Source: Mucidula mucida (Eukaryota; Basidiomycota; Agaricomycetes; Agaricales; Physalacriaceae). From it: a DNA stretch of 36,915 bases. Shown one piece after another: positions 20,623 to 31,107 of the stretch (the stretch's first letter is position 1; every line of letters starts with the position of its first letter). Position numbers and translations under genes: made by a program. The stretch is taken from positions 1 through 36,915 of the forward strand of contig JADNYV010000341.1 in the NCBI GenBank assembly GCA_015501055.1. The letters are read 5' to 3'. The notes beneath the pieces were generated by a model. The model had not been told where the DNA came from. It did not search any database and worked only from the letters and a program-made list of their open reading frames with translations.

Positions 20623-21540
20623 TCAAAGATCCTGGAGAATCTTATCGACGATGCTCTTGAAAATCTGCGCGGAGGATGTCGATTTGTATTGCTCTAGTAA
20701 TTGGAAGGACTGCGTAGTGTCCGAGATGGTCACTGTTTTCAGTTTCTCTTCCGGGGCGCTGGCATCGAGGAGCGTTACGAGTTCCGTGTCAATAGGCAGG
20801 CTGCCAAGAAAGTGCAGGTTCTCTCGTTTCGCCATTGATTCTCCTCCCCCAGTCGAGAAAACGTTGCTGATCTCCCCACAACACGGACAGACGTATCCGC
20901 TCATGTTTTCAATAATTCCCAACACAGGTAGATTGACAGCTCGAGTGAAAGAGAGACACTTCATAACATCCATGAGCGCTACGGCTTGCGGGGTAGTCAC
21001 GATGACAGAAGACAGACGTGAATGAACGGGAGCCATATGTTCAAGAAGGGATAAATGTTCGTCGGACGTTCCTACGCCTACGTGAGTTTTGATTAGAGAA
21101 GAGATGATCGACGTACCTGGAGGAGTGTCGATAACAAGATAATCCAGTTCACCCCAGCGAACGTCGCTCAGAAATTGCCTAATCATCCCGTTCTTCTTGG
21201 GCCCCCGCCAAACGACAGAATCACCCTTGTTCTTGAGCAGAAAGCCCACGCTCATGCACGCAAGTCGTGCCTCGCTTCCATCAGCATAGACTGGCACCCA
21301 TCCGTCCGTGCTCTGGTGGACCCCGTGTCCATCCATGCCCAACATCCGTGGCATTGAAGGCCCTGTTAGATCCACATCGAGAACCCCAACCTTCGCAGTC
21401 GGAGAGCTGGCATAGAGACTGAGAGCAAGCTGAGTCGTTACAGAACTCTTGCCGACTCCTCCTTTCCCCGAGAGAACGATTATAATGTGTTTCACGGCTC
21501 GTAAACGTCTGGAAACTGGCGTGTCCTCCGTAGTCGACAT
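20623..21540 (-). CDS. CFD1: Cytosolic Fe-S cluster assembly P-loop NTPase Cfd1 (NUBP2)
   Basis: Cfd1 forms a scaffold complex with Nbp35 that builds 4Fe-4S clusters for cytosolic and nuclear proteins. The frame is open throughout, but 21072-21116 is very probably a 45-nt intron (GTACGT...GTAG) that happens to be in frame. Removing it restores DTPPG-TSDEH and gives 290 residues, the usual family size. Visible motifs are the deviant Walker [10 protein letters not shown] near residue 25, Walker-type [15 protein letters not shown], the [14 protein letters not shown] segment, and the C-terminal cluster-ligand CPCC in [11 protein letters not shown]. It lacks the four-cysteine N-terminal extension of Nbp35, so it is Cfd1. 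It shares strand with its neighbours but is not in an operon. Confidence 0.95.
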   Translation of the reverse strand: MSTTEDTPVSRRLRAVKHIIIVLSGKGGVGKSSVTTQLALSLYASSPTAKVGVLDVDLTGPSMPRMLGMDGHGVHQSTDGWVPVYADGSEARLACMSVGFLLKNKGDSVVWRGPKKNGMIRQFLSDVRWGELDYLVIDTPPGTSIISSLIKTHVGVGTSDEHLSLLEHMAPVHSRLSSVIVTTPQAVALMDVMKCLSFTRAVNLPVLGIIENMSGYVCPCCGEISNVFSTGGGESMAKRENLHFLGSLPIDTELVTLLDASAPEEKLKTVTISDTTQSFQLLEQYKSTSSAQIFKSIVDKILQDL

Positions 21541-22011
21541 CGATGGGGTTATATGAAGGTTTCAGTAGAGAAAATATGCATCGCTGACAGAGCTGTTCAA
21601 TGCGAGGTGACAATGACAGTCACAAGAGCAATATATTCGGCATTACTCGGCCGACAGTATTAAGTAGCATCGATGCATGCTTGGATCCACAACACTGTAG
21701 GCAGGCGACAAGCGGGGAAGCATGAGAAATGTTACATGAGCTTATAGATCCTCAGACTGATGCATGAAGGAAAGGAATATTTTCCGATGCTGAACAGATT
21801 ATAGTTACAGCACCCACTAGCTGAAATGCAAGTACATTGAGACTCACAATAAGTAAGAAACAACCAGATTGATATAAACGCAACATTTGACCATTACTAT
21901 CAGAGGCCATTACACTATCAGAAGACCGCAACGTGAGCGCTACAACTGTACAAGGCATGGAGTATGCACTGTAATTGTATATCGATGGAAAGGACGGGCG
22001 AAATAGAGACC
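21541..22011. other. Intergenic gap
   Basis: Promoter of CFD1 and 3' flank of the cyclotransferase-like gene. I see no gene. Confidence 0.5.
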
Positions 22012-22876
22012 CTACTTTGACGCTTCTCCTTCACCAAAAATCCACCTACCCACCCAATCGTACGCCGTCCACATGGTCCCAAATAGACCGACTCTCAACA
22101 AACGTATGGGACTGGGTGCAGAGCCATTCTTGCTTGTAGTCCGTGCGACGATGCGGAAGAACAAGAGCAAGCCGGGCATCCACCCAACGATATGAAAAAT
22201 ACGACCAAGCCTCTGCCGAATTGAACTTGGTCGGTATGATGGAAACTATCAAGAAAAGCGATATCGGCATCCGGCACCTTCTGCTCTGTAGGACAGAAGA
22301 ATACGATGAGTTTGTTGTTAACTGCAACGAAGTGATGATTGGAGATCTGTCGACTTACCTCGCGCGCCATTCCGAAGTAGATTCATGTAACGGAGTGAGG
22401 CGTATCCCGGCGCCAGCCTCGTTTTTGTCGTGCGCAAAGTGAAGGCTTGGATTACCTCTGGGGTACGCGTACCAATGGGCGAGAGGACCACAGCCGGAAC
22501 ACGCAGTGGTTGATACGATGTTCCACCCCCCTTCCGAGCACAAAACAGTGAGAAAATCTTGCGGCGAGAGCAGATACGCGACACCCATCAAACTGCCCTC
22601 GCCAGACCAAGCTTTATCCGGTGTCCATAGCTCGTGAGGTGGATCGGAGAGACGACAATTTGCGAAGCGCGGTTTGATGAAGGGGACGCCAGGATTATCA
22701 AAGGTGAGAATGAGGCTGTCGACGACAACAGCTTTCTTATGAAGTGGGGTGATATTGCGTTTGACGAGGAAGCCAGTGACAGAAAGGTTGCTGCCGTACC
22801 CAAGATACCAGCGGGAGGCGTCTGGCGCCGCAAGGCTAGCGTTGTTTAGGTCAAGCAGTTCGAGGCCAGAAGCCAT
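22012..22876 (-). pseudogene. Gamma-glutamylcyclotransferase-like gene with two apparent frameshifts
   Basis: The N-terminal frame (22876 downwards) reads SRWYLGYGSNL, the YGSNL motif of gamma-glutamylcyclotransferase-fold enzymes, followed by NPGVPFIKPRFANC and GVAYLLSPQDF. Members of this fold cleave gamma-glutamyl amines or process glutathione adducts. At a run of six G near 22525-22530 (minus) the homologous frame shifts: the expected EGGGTSYQ is out of frame by one base. The next segment (TSYQPLRVPAVV, RYMNLLRNGARE) ends at a good intron (GTAAGT). Past that intron, after PDADIAFLDSF (near 22221), a second shift is needed to reach SYRPSSIRQRLGR and a hydrophobic C-terminus ending FGEGEASK before the stop at 22012. 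No intron explains either shift. It is either a decayed gene or two local sequence errors. Catalytic residues beyond the motif were not assessed. Confidence 0.72.
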
Positions 22877-23386
22877 GACGAATGCGCTACGTAAGGCGCC
22901 GCCTTTAACTGCACGTGAGGATCATAAACTGTGCCTAAGAGTGGAAGACATTGGGTGGGTCGGTTAACTCGGTCGAGAACTATCTTGTTTGAGCGCTTAT
23001 GATAATTAAGTCTTGCTGCGCGTCTCCCGGGGCTTCTGGGAAGTTGATTGATGGAAGTATGGGGAGTGACAGATGCGTTGGCCGGCGATTCTTCATATGG
23101 TGATGGAGGAGGAAGAGAAACTGCTTAACCGGTCCGCCTCGGCCTCAAAGCGTCTGTCATGGTTGCGTCAACTTGAATTCATGCTAGATTCTCGATACCT
23201 AGCAGCTTTATTCACCGCCTTAGGCGGCCAATGGCGCTGGCTAGTATGTACCTTTCAGTTTGTGGCGTTACATTCAGTCCAGTCTGAATTCACCCAACGG
23301 CCGACACTGACTTTTCCTCACAGGCCACCTTCCATGTGGTCACCTCTTCAAATCGCACGAAAACATAGATCGACTCAGCGACCCGC
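22877..23386. other. Intergenic gap
   Basis: Promoter of the cyclotransferase-like gene and 3' flank of the RNase gene. I see no gene. Confidence 0.5.
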
Positions 23387-24571
23387 CTACCACCAACGAC
23401 TCTTCCTAACTTCATGCTCAGAACCTGACGTACGTTCATAATACCAAATTGGCTCGGTCGCTGAACAAGAGGACTTCGTCGTCGAGTCAAGAGTTTTGTA
23501 CGTGCCGAATTGCTCCTACGAAGGTGTAAATAAAATCACAAAGCTCTGGTAGTACCCTTACCGTTCCGTAGACATGGCTGAAATACCAAACTTCAGACAA
23601 GACAGTTGCGTTCGTACACCCCAAGTAAGGAATGGCGCCTGTTTGGATGACGATTGCTGTTTGGATTTGGTCAAGTGTATACGACGTGGTGTTAGAAGGA
23701 ATAATTCCAGATCTGCGATTGAGATTAGTCTTTGGAAGTAGAGAAAGTGCGAAAACACCTACGCAGCCAGTATATCGAAAGTAGGGTATTGATGGAACGC
23801 CCTTATTGTCGCGTCAAAGAAATCGACGACCTCTGCATGCTCTTTGACGTCTTCGCCGTAGCATTGAACGTCAAAAGTAGACGTGCACGTTGCGTGCTTG
23901 GAGAACTAGATAGACTAGCTTAGCAGTGACATCCCGAATCCGTATGAACACCGACCTCGTGAGCCCATAGGTCAACATTCGGAGCATTCTGATTGATCCA
24001 ATACGTGTTCACTGCAAAAGGCCATTGAACATCTTAGATGCACCGTGAAGAATGATATACTGACTGAAAGCAAGCTGGTCATCCCTGCCGAATTTCTTAA
24101 CAAAGGTATCAACTCCAGGTCCTACCCAAGCCGGAACTTTTGTGCCGTCTGGCAGCGTAGCAGGAGATGGAGCGGGATCATATTGTCGCGAGAGATCGCA
24201 GTACTGCTCGTAAGATCTACGGTGTTATTTATGCTGTCAGCCATCACGGACGCCACGTACGGAGCTACATACCCATCACAATTGTCCGGCCACAGACCGT
24301 GAATAGTCCAACTACCAGCCGGCAGCTTTTGCCCTTTCTTCTCGAGTCCTGTGTACGTACTCCAGAACTGCGTCTGCAGCACCAAGCCGCCAGGCGTTGG
24401 AGAGCAGCATGTGTTCTCAATGACAGTCGTATTCTCGCATGAGTACGTCGGTGTCTGTTTGGCGCAGCTGAGAATACTAGGAACAGTACTGGGAAGCTGG
24501 GAAATGCTAGATTCCGGTGCGCCCAGAGCTGCAGAAGCTAGGAAGAACAGAGTGGCGAGAGGACCGTACAT
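23387..24571 (-). CDS. Secreted ribonuclease T2
   Basis: Extracellular RNase that cleaves RNA through a 2',3'-cyclic phosphate, probably for nutrient scavenging. Exons 24571-24273, 24216-24065, 24011-23956, 23905-23763, 23712-23562 and 23515-23387 (introns 46-56 nt) give 309 residues exactly in frame. The first ~18 residues (MYGPLATLFFLASAALGA) are a signal peptide. Both active-site motifs are intact: CAS-1 WTIHGLWPDNCDG (catalytic His91) and CAS-2 DLWAHEFSKHATC. Many cysteines fit the family's disulfides, and NTT and NAT sequons suggest N-glycosylation. The C-terminus WYYERTSGSEHEVRKSRWW is typical of fungal members. A TATA box lies about 37 nt upstream of the ATG. Confidence 0.95.
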
Positions 24572-24606
24572 CTTACAGTACTAGAGCGCCTAGAGCATCG
24601 CATGCC

Positions 24607-24616
24607 CTTTATATAA
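24607..24616 (-). promoter_or_regulatory. TATA box of the RNase T2 gene
   Basis: TTATATAAAG on the minus strand, about 37 nt upstream of the ATG at 24571. The rest of 24617-24959 shows no gene. Confidence 0.6.
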
Positions 24617-24959
24617 TGAATGTATTGGCGCCAGCTAGTTCCATACGTACGAACGTGCTTATCGTGAAGCGGTCCATAAGGTTACTGCTCGACACACGTG
24701 GCGCGTCAACTAGTGACGCGACGAGGCCGGGGCCGAATATACACTCTTACGATTTATGCGGGCTCAAGTTCGGGTACTTGATTGAGATGACATTCCATTT
24801 GCATGAGAGAAACAATTTCACAGATATACTATGAACTACGACGAAACGGAAATCTATCTATCTAGGTAAGCAAAACACAAGAGACGGAGGAGCATAGATA
24901 AGGAACGCATAGGTACACATACGCCTGACATACGCTGAGACAAAACGAGGAATGAGGTA

Positions 24960-25931
24960 TTACAAGCTGGGAATAATGAGAAGAGTGGGAGCCCTACGAA
25001 GGGCAGCATTCTGAGGGTAGTTCGGCGGGGTGGGTTGGACTTGCTGCTGGGGTTGAGCAACTTGAACTTGAGGTGCCATTTGGCGCCTGTCAATCTCCGC
25101 AGAACGGGGATACAGCATGTTCGCCACTTCGAGTTCAGAATCTACGGATGAGCGGCGAAGGTCCGCCATGTGCGTGAATGAAAGGTTTTCCTCCCTTTCG
25201 GTTTGGGGGACTTGGAATGACGAGGTTGCGTCGCTCATGTCTTCATCTTCTTCATGAATGGGTCGCATACCGGTGTACCGAGACGAACCCGCAACACCGA
25301 GTAGGGGAAGCGATGAAGCGCGGGGAGGACGTCTGTGGGAGGGACGCAATGGGGCAGCAGGAACCTGGGGAGGAAGAACGTGCTGTCGCGTCGGCGTTTG
25401 GATATTAAGAGAAGCAGCATCCTCGCCAGTGTCCATCGCGTCATCGTAGGATGGAGAACGCTGGGGAGAAAAGTCTGTGCGATGTTCTGAGTCCTGACTT
25501 GGCTCCCTTTGACGCCCCTTCCCTTTGACATCCTTGTGGCTTTGCTGCACATCGCGATTGTTCGAAGGACCCTGCCCCTGCTGCTCCGGGTCACTGAATA
25601 TATTCAGTTTGGCTAAGCGCCTTTTCTCTCTCAAACAGGATTGTGCGTACACTTGTAGACGTCGCGGAGCAGCGAGATCACTCTCTTCTGGGCCAGGAAG
25701 GGGGTCATAAAGCCCTAATGGTCGATACCCAACAGGTGCAGCTGACGCATTGGGAGGGGAAGGGTTATTTGGGAGAGGGTTGGGTTGAGATGGAGTTGAA
25801 GAACCATTGGAGACCACTGAAGGGGTCACTGGACCTGTCGACTGAAGCGGTTGAGTCGTCCGGTTGCGCGCGCGCATCTGCATAGAGTGTCGCGACGGAG
25901 CGGGCGGTTTGGCTGCTTTGCGGGGAGACAT
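24960..25931 (-). CDS. Disordered Pro/Ser/Gln-rich protein, unknown function
   Basis: A single 323-residue open frame without need of introns. It starts MSPRKAAKPPAPSRHSMQMR and is low in hydrophobic residues throughout. Two segments look more ordered: GYRPLGLYDPLPGPEESDLA leading into a basic helix (RRLQVYAQSCLREKRRLAKL), and SFTHMADLRRSSVDSELEVA near the C-terminus. A KGKGRQREPS patch could be a nuclear signal. I recognise no family, and the ordered helix is the best handle for a homology search. The neighbours, RNase T2 and DMC1, do not suggest a role. Confidence 0.68.
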   Translation of the reverse strand: MSPRKAAKPPAPSRHSMQMRARNRTTQPLQSTGPVTPSVVSNGSSTPSQPNPLPNNPSPPNASAAPVGYRPLGLYDPLPGPEESDLAAPRRLQVYAQSCLREKRRLAKLNIFSDPEQQGQGPSNNRDVQQSHKDVKGKGRQREPSQDSEHRTDFSPQRSPSYDDAMDTGEDAASLNIQTPTRQHVLPPQVPAAPLRPSHRRPPRASSLPLLGVAGSSRYTGMRPIHEEDEDMSDATSSFQVPQTEREENLSFTHMADLRRSSVDSELEVANMLYPRSAEIDRRQMAPQVQVAQPQQQVQPTPPNYPQNAALRRAPTLLIIPSL

Positions 25932-26488
25932 TGAGAGGCTGAGTTAATGATGAACAGAGGCACATTCGAAATCCTTTATACATGTTGCAAGCGTTTCGTC
26001 CGCTTGGACCAAGCCCTTTGTCCCTCCTTTTGGCGTCCAAGATTGTGAATCATCTTTGACCGCGCGATCTGGATACGATCTGACCAGGATAGTGAAAGTC
26101 AAAGAGCAGCAGTCTGCCTCAGAAGGATGAACGAAACTATGATACCGCGCAGAAAATCCAATAAGCTCCAAGACAGGCGAGAGACGTATTCTACTTAACT
26201 CAGAAGTGACTGGGTCACGATTCAGCGGTCGCGATCAGTGGCTGTCGGTGAGAGTGGCTTGTGCACTCAGGGTCAAAATGTGAAGTGGCTTACGGAAGTG
26301 GGTGATTGTGGGTGTCATGCACTTACGCCTAACAATTTCACTCTTTGTCACGCAAATGGGATGAATATTACATATCAAGTCAAAGGATAATGACAGGATG
26401 TGTGGCGTTGCGAAAAGGGCATAGATCCGAGCAAGAACAAAAAGCATCAGAGCAAAGTTCACGAGCGAGCGAATAGCAAACAGCAAAT
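25932..26488. other. Intergenic gap
   Basis: Promoter of the disordered-protein gene and 3' flank of DMC1. I see no gene. Confidence 0.5.
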
Positions 26489-28456
26489 TTAGACGTCAGA
26501 CCAGCCACCTTCGTCGAGTTTGTAAGAAGCCTCGCTTTCAGGACGATCAGGACTGTCCACAAGCTTGGCAACACGTTCTTCAGCACGGCCTATAATCCAA
26601 ATTAGCTCCGCTGCTCAACAACATACTGAGCTGCAACTAACCCTTACGAAGGAACATTCGTGTTGCAGACGCATGTGAGAGTATATGTCCACCAATGGGC
26701 TTGAGGGCTCCGCCAGCAACGAAAGTCATGGTAGCACCAGGATCAGCTAGTTTCGTTCGTTAGCGTACGCCTTGGACGAAGGAGAAGCAAAAATAACATT
26801 GGACTTGATTAGTGAGAAGAATCGCAATCTTGGGGCAAGACGTGAGTGAAACGAGGGAGCGAAGGAAAGGCGCAGACGTTGTATTCTTCCGAGAGTTTCG
26901 TTAACCTTGAGAGCATCTAAACGAGTGTCAATCAATAGCAATGGCTGGCATCAAGTCAGTTCTCGACCTGAGCTAGCTGTGAGAGGACGGATGTTAGTAC
27001 CCATCATCCCGTATGCAGATAGCGCTCACCTTTTGTTGTCTTTCACTTAATTCGCCCCGACCGCTGTAGTCGACTCTGAACAAGGCCATGATGCTGTCAA
27101 CGATCTACTCCAGGATCCAGAATGAGCGAGATAGTATGGGGTGACGCAACCGTCGTACCAGTACTCGAAAGTCTTTGTCCTCTGCAAAACGTAGAGAGCA
27201 TTCATTGATAAGTTCCATCTGAGAGATAATGGATTACGAGAGTGCCCACTAGAAAGAATGGAAGGTCTACCTGGTGTTCACTGTTGAAAGCACGAGCTAG
27301 AGTGAAACAGTTAGCATGTCCGAGGAAGATCTTGAGAGCAGAGACGATACCATAAAGTATATTTTCAAGCGCCATGCTACCATCCACTCCAAAACGTTCA
27401 GCAATTGATCTGATACGATCAGGTCTGAACGTCCCTAGAGACAAATATGACCTTTAGAGACGGGCTTGAGATACCGTAAGCAATAGAACCTTCGGTGTCG
27501 ATATATGCTACCTGGCAGCCACGATTAGGAAATGGAAGTAAGTGAACTGAACAACCGACCTTCCCCGATGCACCACCAAGTTCTGGAGGTAATTGAGCGA
27601 CGACGCTCATTGTATGCGCTAATTGGGTCTTTCCAGTTCGAAATTCGCCATACACTATCGCGTGGAATCAGCTATTACTCTCCGGATTGCGAAGACGAGA
27701 CCTTCAGACACGGATTGTGACATGATGCCTCCTGTACGCATGATCAGTCGCGCAAGAGTATCCTTGGAAGGAACTTCGCACCTCCGAGAATGGCATCAAC
27801 AGATTTGCTTCCGGTGCTGATAACCAGAACTCTCTTGCGCTTGTCTTGGACTTCGATACCTGTAGCAAACGAGGAACCCTGGTACACCATGAGGACGTTC
27901 ATGTGATTAACGCTATGATAGCGCGCACCAGGATCTTGTGAGCCGCTTCCTGTTGACAAAGTTAGCTTGCTTCATCAGTTAGAGCAATGTACGAACGCGC
28001 CTTGATCTTTTCAACTTTTGCTTCCGACATCCCCTGCAACGTATCAGATATGACAGAAAATATCGGCGAGTACTAGTCCGCACCTTGATCTTCAAGAGCT
28101 GTCTTCTAGTCGTCATGTTCACACCGGACACGGTGTTGATGGAGGCAGTCTGATGAGATAGCGTGAGCTCAAGGCTAATGCGCGAGGCGTGGAGAGACCT
28201 TCAGCTTCAGAATGTCCTGCACGTTGATCCCCTTTGAAAGTCGTCAACTATGGACAGATGTCGGCGAGATAGAAGGATACAACCTGCTGCTGAAGCTCAT
28301 CGACACTGTCGAAGTACACGCTCTAAGGGATGAAAAGATGAGAACAGTACACCAGTTGAGCCTCGGACGTACCTCGTCTTCCTCCACAGTAGGACTACCA
28401 GCACGAGAGGCAGACGGTGACGCTTGGGCCAGTGAAGGTGCGCGGCGTGGGGCCAT
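26489..28456 (-). CDS. DMC1: Meiotic recombinase Dmc1
   Basis: RecA/Rad51-family strand-exchange protein that pairs homologous chromosomes in meiosis. My model has 19 exons and about 349 residues, the normal family size. Exon 1 is 28456-28373 ([20 protein letters not shown]) and the last exon ends GGWSDV. The N-terminal helix-hairpin-helix domain ([18 protein letters not shown]) is followed by the core: [15 protein letters not shown], Walker [32 protein letters not shown], Walker B-region [19 protein letters not shown], and loop 2 [20 protein letters not shown]. The substitution pattern ([15 protein letters not shown]) fits Dmc1 rather than Rad51. Two oddities are a 9-nt micro-exon (26968-26976) encoding LAQ and an intron (27950-28000) that begins GC instead of GT. 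All key catalytic residues are present. Confidence 0.97.
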
Positions 28457-28680
28457 TGACGATGGAAATTATGGCGGGGGATAACGGTCAGAGCAGAGAA
28501 ATCGGGTTCGTGACTTTTATCAAGACGCGTTGACAGCTTGTCCTTGTTAGGCAACGGCCTCTAGAGGGTTGTGGCGCAATGCAGCATTCTATTCGCTTTA
28601 CCTAAAAGGTGCAACGAAGATCATGCATGTGATTGGTAATCCTTGTCGCATCCGCCAATGACTCCCCGGACTCAGCAATT

Positions 28681-29881
28681 TTATTTGTGCTTGTGCATGT
28701 GAAGCTTGACATCTTTGGCAGAATCAAGTACACTATGAGCTTCCACGGGATGAAGCTTGAGATTTGCTAGTACTATTAGAGGTTGCGTCTGAGTATACCA
28801 AAGAAAGACGAAAGAGAGTAACGGTGCACTCACAATACGTGCATATGATAGTCCACGACAATGCTTGTTCCGGGGCATATAATAAAACAACGCCGCCTCC
28901 TCGTATGGCGTTATGAACGAAGGAGGCTGCATCGAATATGGATTTAGAGGACTCATCCACAAGGCAGAAATCGATGCTTTTGTTGTACTCTGTTTCCACC
29001 GGACCGACGAGGTGGGTCACTTTGATTTCTTTGAGCAGCTTTTCGAAATCCTCAAGATCACGAAGGGGTCTTTGTCGGGGATGTGAAATTAGTTTGCAAG
29101 ACCGAACACTGTGACTCACTCCTTCATGTAGATCTTGTCTGAAAAGGCAACGATTGTTTCGTGTCGGTAAAAAGCCGGCTTGTAGAACGTTTTCTTGCTC
29201 TTTCTCTTCCCTGTCCAGTCACGATACCCTCTGTTGCTTGGAGATGGGTCGTGTGAACACTCGTATATGTCGAGCTGTGTCAAGAAAGTCAAACTAGGCT
29301 GAATCCATGGCCGCGCTGTTGATTGAAAATGATGTCAGGACCTAAGCGTGATGAGAAAATTGTGGCGTACCCTTGCGGATGAAATCGAGCGCCCCGCCAG
29401 CAGTCATAGCTCGTTTTCGTATCACTAGAAGCTAACATTACTTTGCGCGTCACTTGAATCAAGTTAGACGCACAGTACGCAGCTACCACCGTTGAGCTAC
29501 GGGAGATCCCTTGAGCACAGTGGACAAGAACTATCCCATTATCGAGTGATGCTCCCTCAATAAAGTCATAGGTTGTGGAAAATTCGCGGAGGAGGTCGCT
29601 ACTGTCGTCATCTTCAACCTTCAGAATAAGGTGCTGAGAGGGAGGGAGGTTTATTCGAGAAGCATCCACGTTAGGATAGACAGATAGAACATGGGTTATT
29701 CCATAGCGACTACGAATGGTTTGCGACTCGGCCTCATTCTTACTAGGCAAGTCTCAACATTCGGTGAGTGTCTACGTTTCAAAGAACGAACTCACTTCCC
29801 GATGTACAGAAAGTCGGGGATAATTTCGCTGACCCTGTCGGAGATGTCGGAATTACCTTGAGTAATAGTGCTGAGAGACAT
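28681..29881 (-). CDS. Dual-specificity phosphatase with a second, dead phosphatase domain
   Basis: Exons 29881-29796, 29742-29474, 29424-29371, 29315-29120, 29069-28834 and 28772-28681 (introns 49-61 nt) give 310 residues. Domain 1 (about 20-150) is a canonical dual-specificity phosphatase: DFLYIGN, YGITHVLSV, acidic loop VEDDDSSD holding the likely general acid, and the P-loop HCAQGISRS with nucleophile Cys104 and Arg110, then ALDFIRKARPWIQPSLTFLTQL. It should dephosphorylate Tyr and Ser/Thr on signalling proteins. A basic linker (TGKRKSKKTFYKP) leads to a second domain (about 203-300) with the same layout (IKVTHLVG, IDFCLVDESS, AASFVHNAIR), but the P-loop is replaced by YAPEQALSWT. It has no Cys or Arg and cannot be catalytic. 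DMC1 lies just downstream on the same strand. Confidence 0.9.
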
Positions 29882-30426
29882 TAGAAAGGTGAATGCCGTA
29901 TGTCAATGGTCGATGCAGCTGAAGGAGTTGAAAGCCGATCGTCGTTTGATCAGACACCACTTCTATAACGATCACGATCACTTCATGACCTCAGCCTGCC
30001 GCCACTCAATGCCAATGCTGGACGTTCCTTCTAGCGTGGTATTTGCGCTTGAGCACGTAATTTCTCGGCTTTCCCTCTCAAATAATATCTCCCAGGACAT
30101 CTATGGTCAGGATTTATTTGACTGAATGGAAATTTATGCCGTTCTTTATATACACGGGAACGACGAAGCATGAGTCGACCCGAGAGAAGCAGAGCGTAGA
30201 TCTGTGACGGAAATAAGCTCGTCTGTCAGTTTGTATGCGCTCATATTCGAAATCTAAGGATGACTCGCGTGGCGCTGGAAACTTGGTGTGGACGCCGTTG
30301 CTATTTTTAGTGGCTTGCGTTGTACCTCATCGAAAAGCCCGTCCGATCGCGTGCCCATTCTTGCTCTTTCTCTTTAACCACCACCATCCTTCGTCGTGTT
30401 AAGCTATCCTTCAGCACATAATTATA
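29882..30426. promoter_or_regulatory. Divergent intergenic region
   Basis: 545 bp between the phosphatase gene (minus) and the gene at 30427 (plus). A TATA-like TTTATATA lies near 30146-30153, far from either ATG. I see no gene. Confidence 0.45.
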
Positions 30427-30970
30427 ATGTCATCTACCTATACTATTCGCTTTCCCGAGGCTCTCGACAAGCCACCGACTGATCGACCAAGAAGGGTGGG
30501 TCCCCAACATATTTCAGCCTTTCATCGTTGACGCCGCCCTCTAGCCTGAGACTGTATATCCCGCCGTTGCTCAAAGAAAAGGCTGTTCGGATAGAAGACG
30601 TTCGTTTGACTTGTACTGGAGTTGGCACACACTGTCTGCTGTTACGCCGGAGTCGATGGCGGCAGATGACGATATGCACGAGGAACATCCTGTAGTAAGT
30701 GGCTCAGTATTTTCTGCTAGGCGAGTGCTCATCGTCCAATAGGTCGTCGTGAGGAATGCATTACTCGCATACCGCCAATCGTTGGTTGACCAGATCGGAA
30801 ACACAAGCTCAAAAGTATCGCCATCGTTCAAGCAGATCGAGTGTCCCCGCCTTTGTTCAGGAAAGTCGGGATCAAGTCAACAATCGTCCATTGATTCGCA
30901 GTCCATGTATTCGTCCTCCATGTCCATGTATTCATCGTCCATGTCTGGGACCGATTCCGAGGTCGATTGA
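30427..30970 (+). CDS. Small 3-exon gene, 148 aa, unknown function
   Basis: Exons 30427-30495, 30545-30694 and 30743-30970 (introns 49 and 48 nt, all phase 0) give a 148-residue protein. It begins MSSTYTIRFPEALDKPPTDR, contains AQRKGCSDRRRSFDLYWSWH, and ends in a Ser/Met repeat (MYSSSMSMYSSSMSGTDSEV). The central NALLAYRQSLVDQIGNTSSK is helix-like. There is no signal peptide or membrane segment. I recognise no family. The coding call rests on three consistent phase-0 splice junctions. Confidence 0.62.
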
Positions 30971-31107
30971 GAGACGACGGAGAGATTTGCTGTGCTTGCC
31001 TATACTAGATATATTCCTTCTATCGTTGCTATCCTCGCTTTGTTGTATGTAGCCATCGAACATTTTTGAAACAAGTGTTTGATGGAGGTCATGAAATTGC
31101 TAAGATG

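Noticed and set aside
29371..29424. Apparent frameshift in the phosphatase between FIRK and ARPWIQ
   Set aside because: On rereading the bases, the exon ends AAGG before GTACGC, so the normal intron restores the frame.
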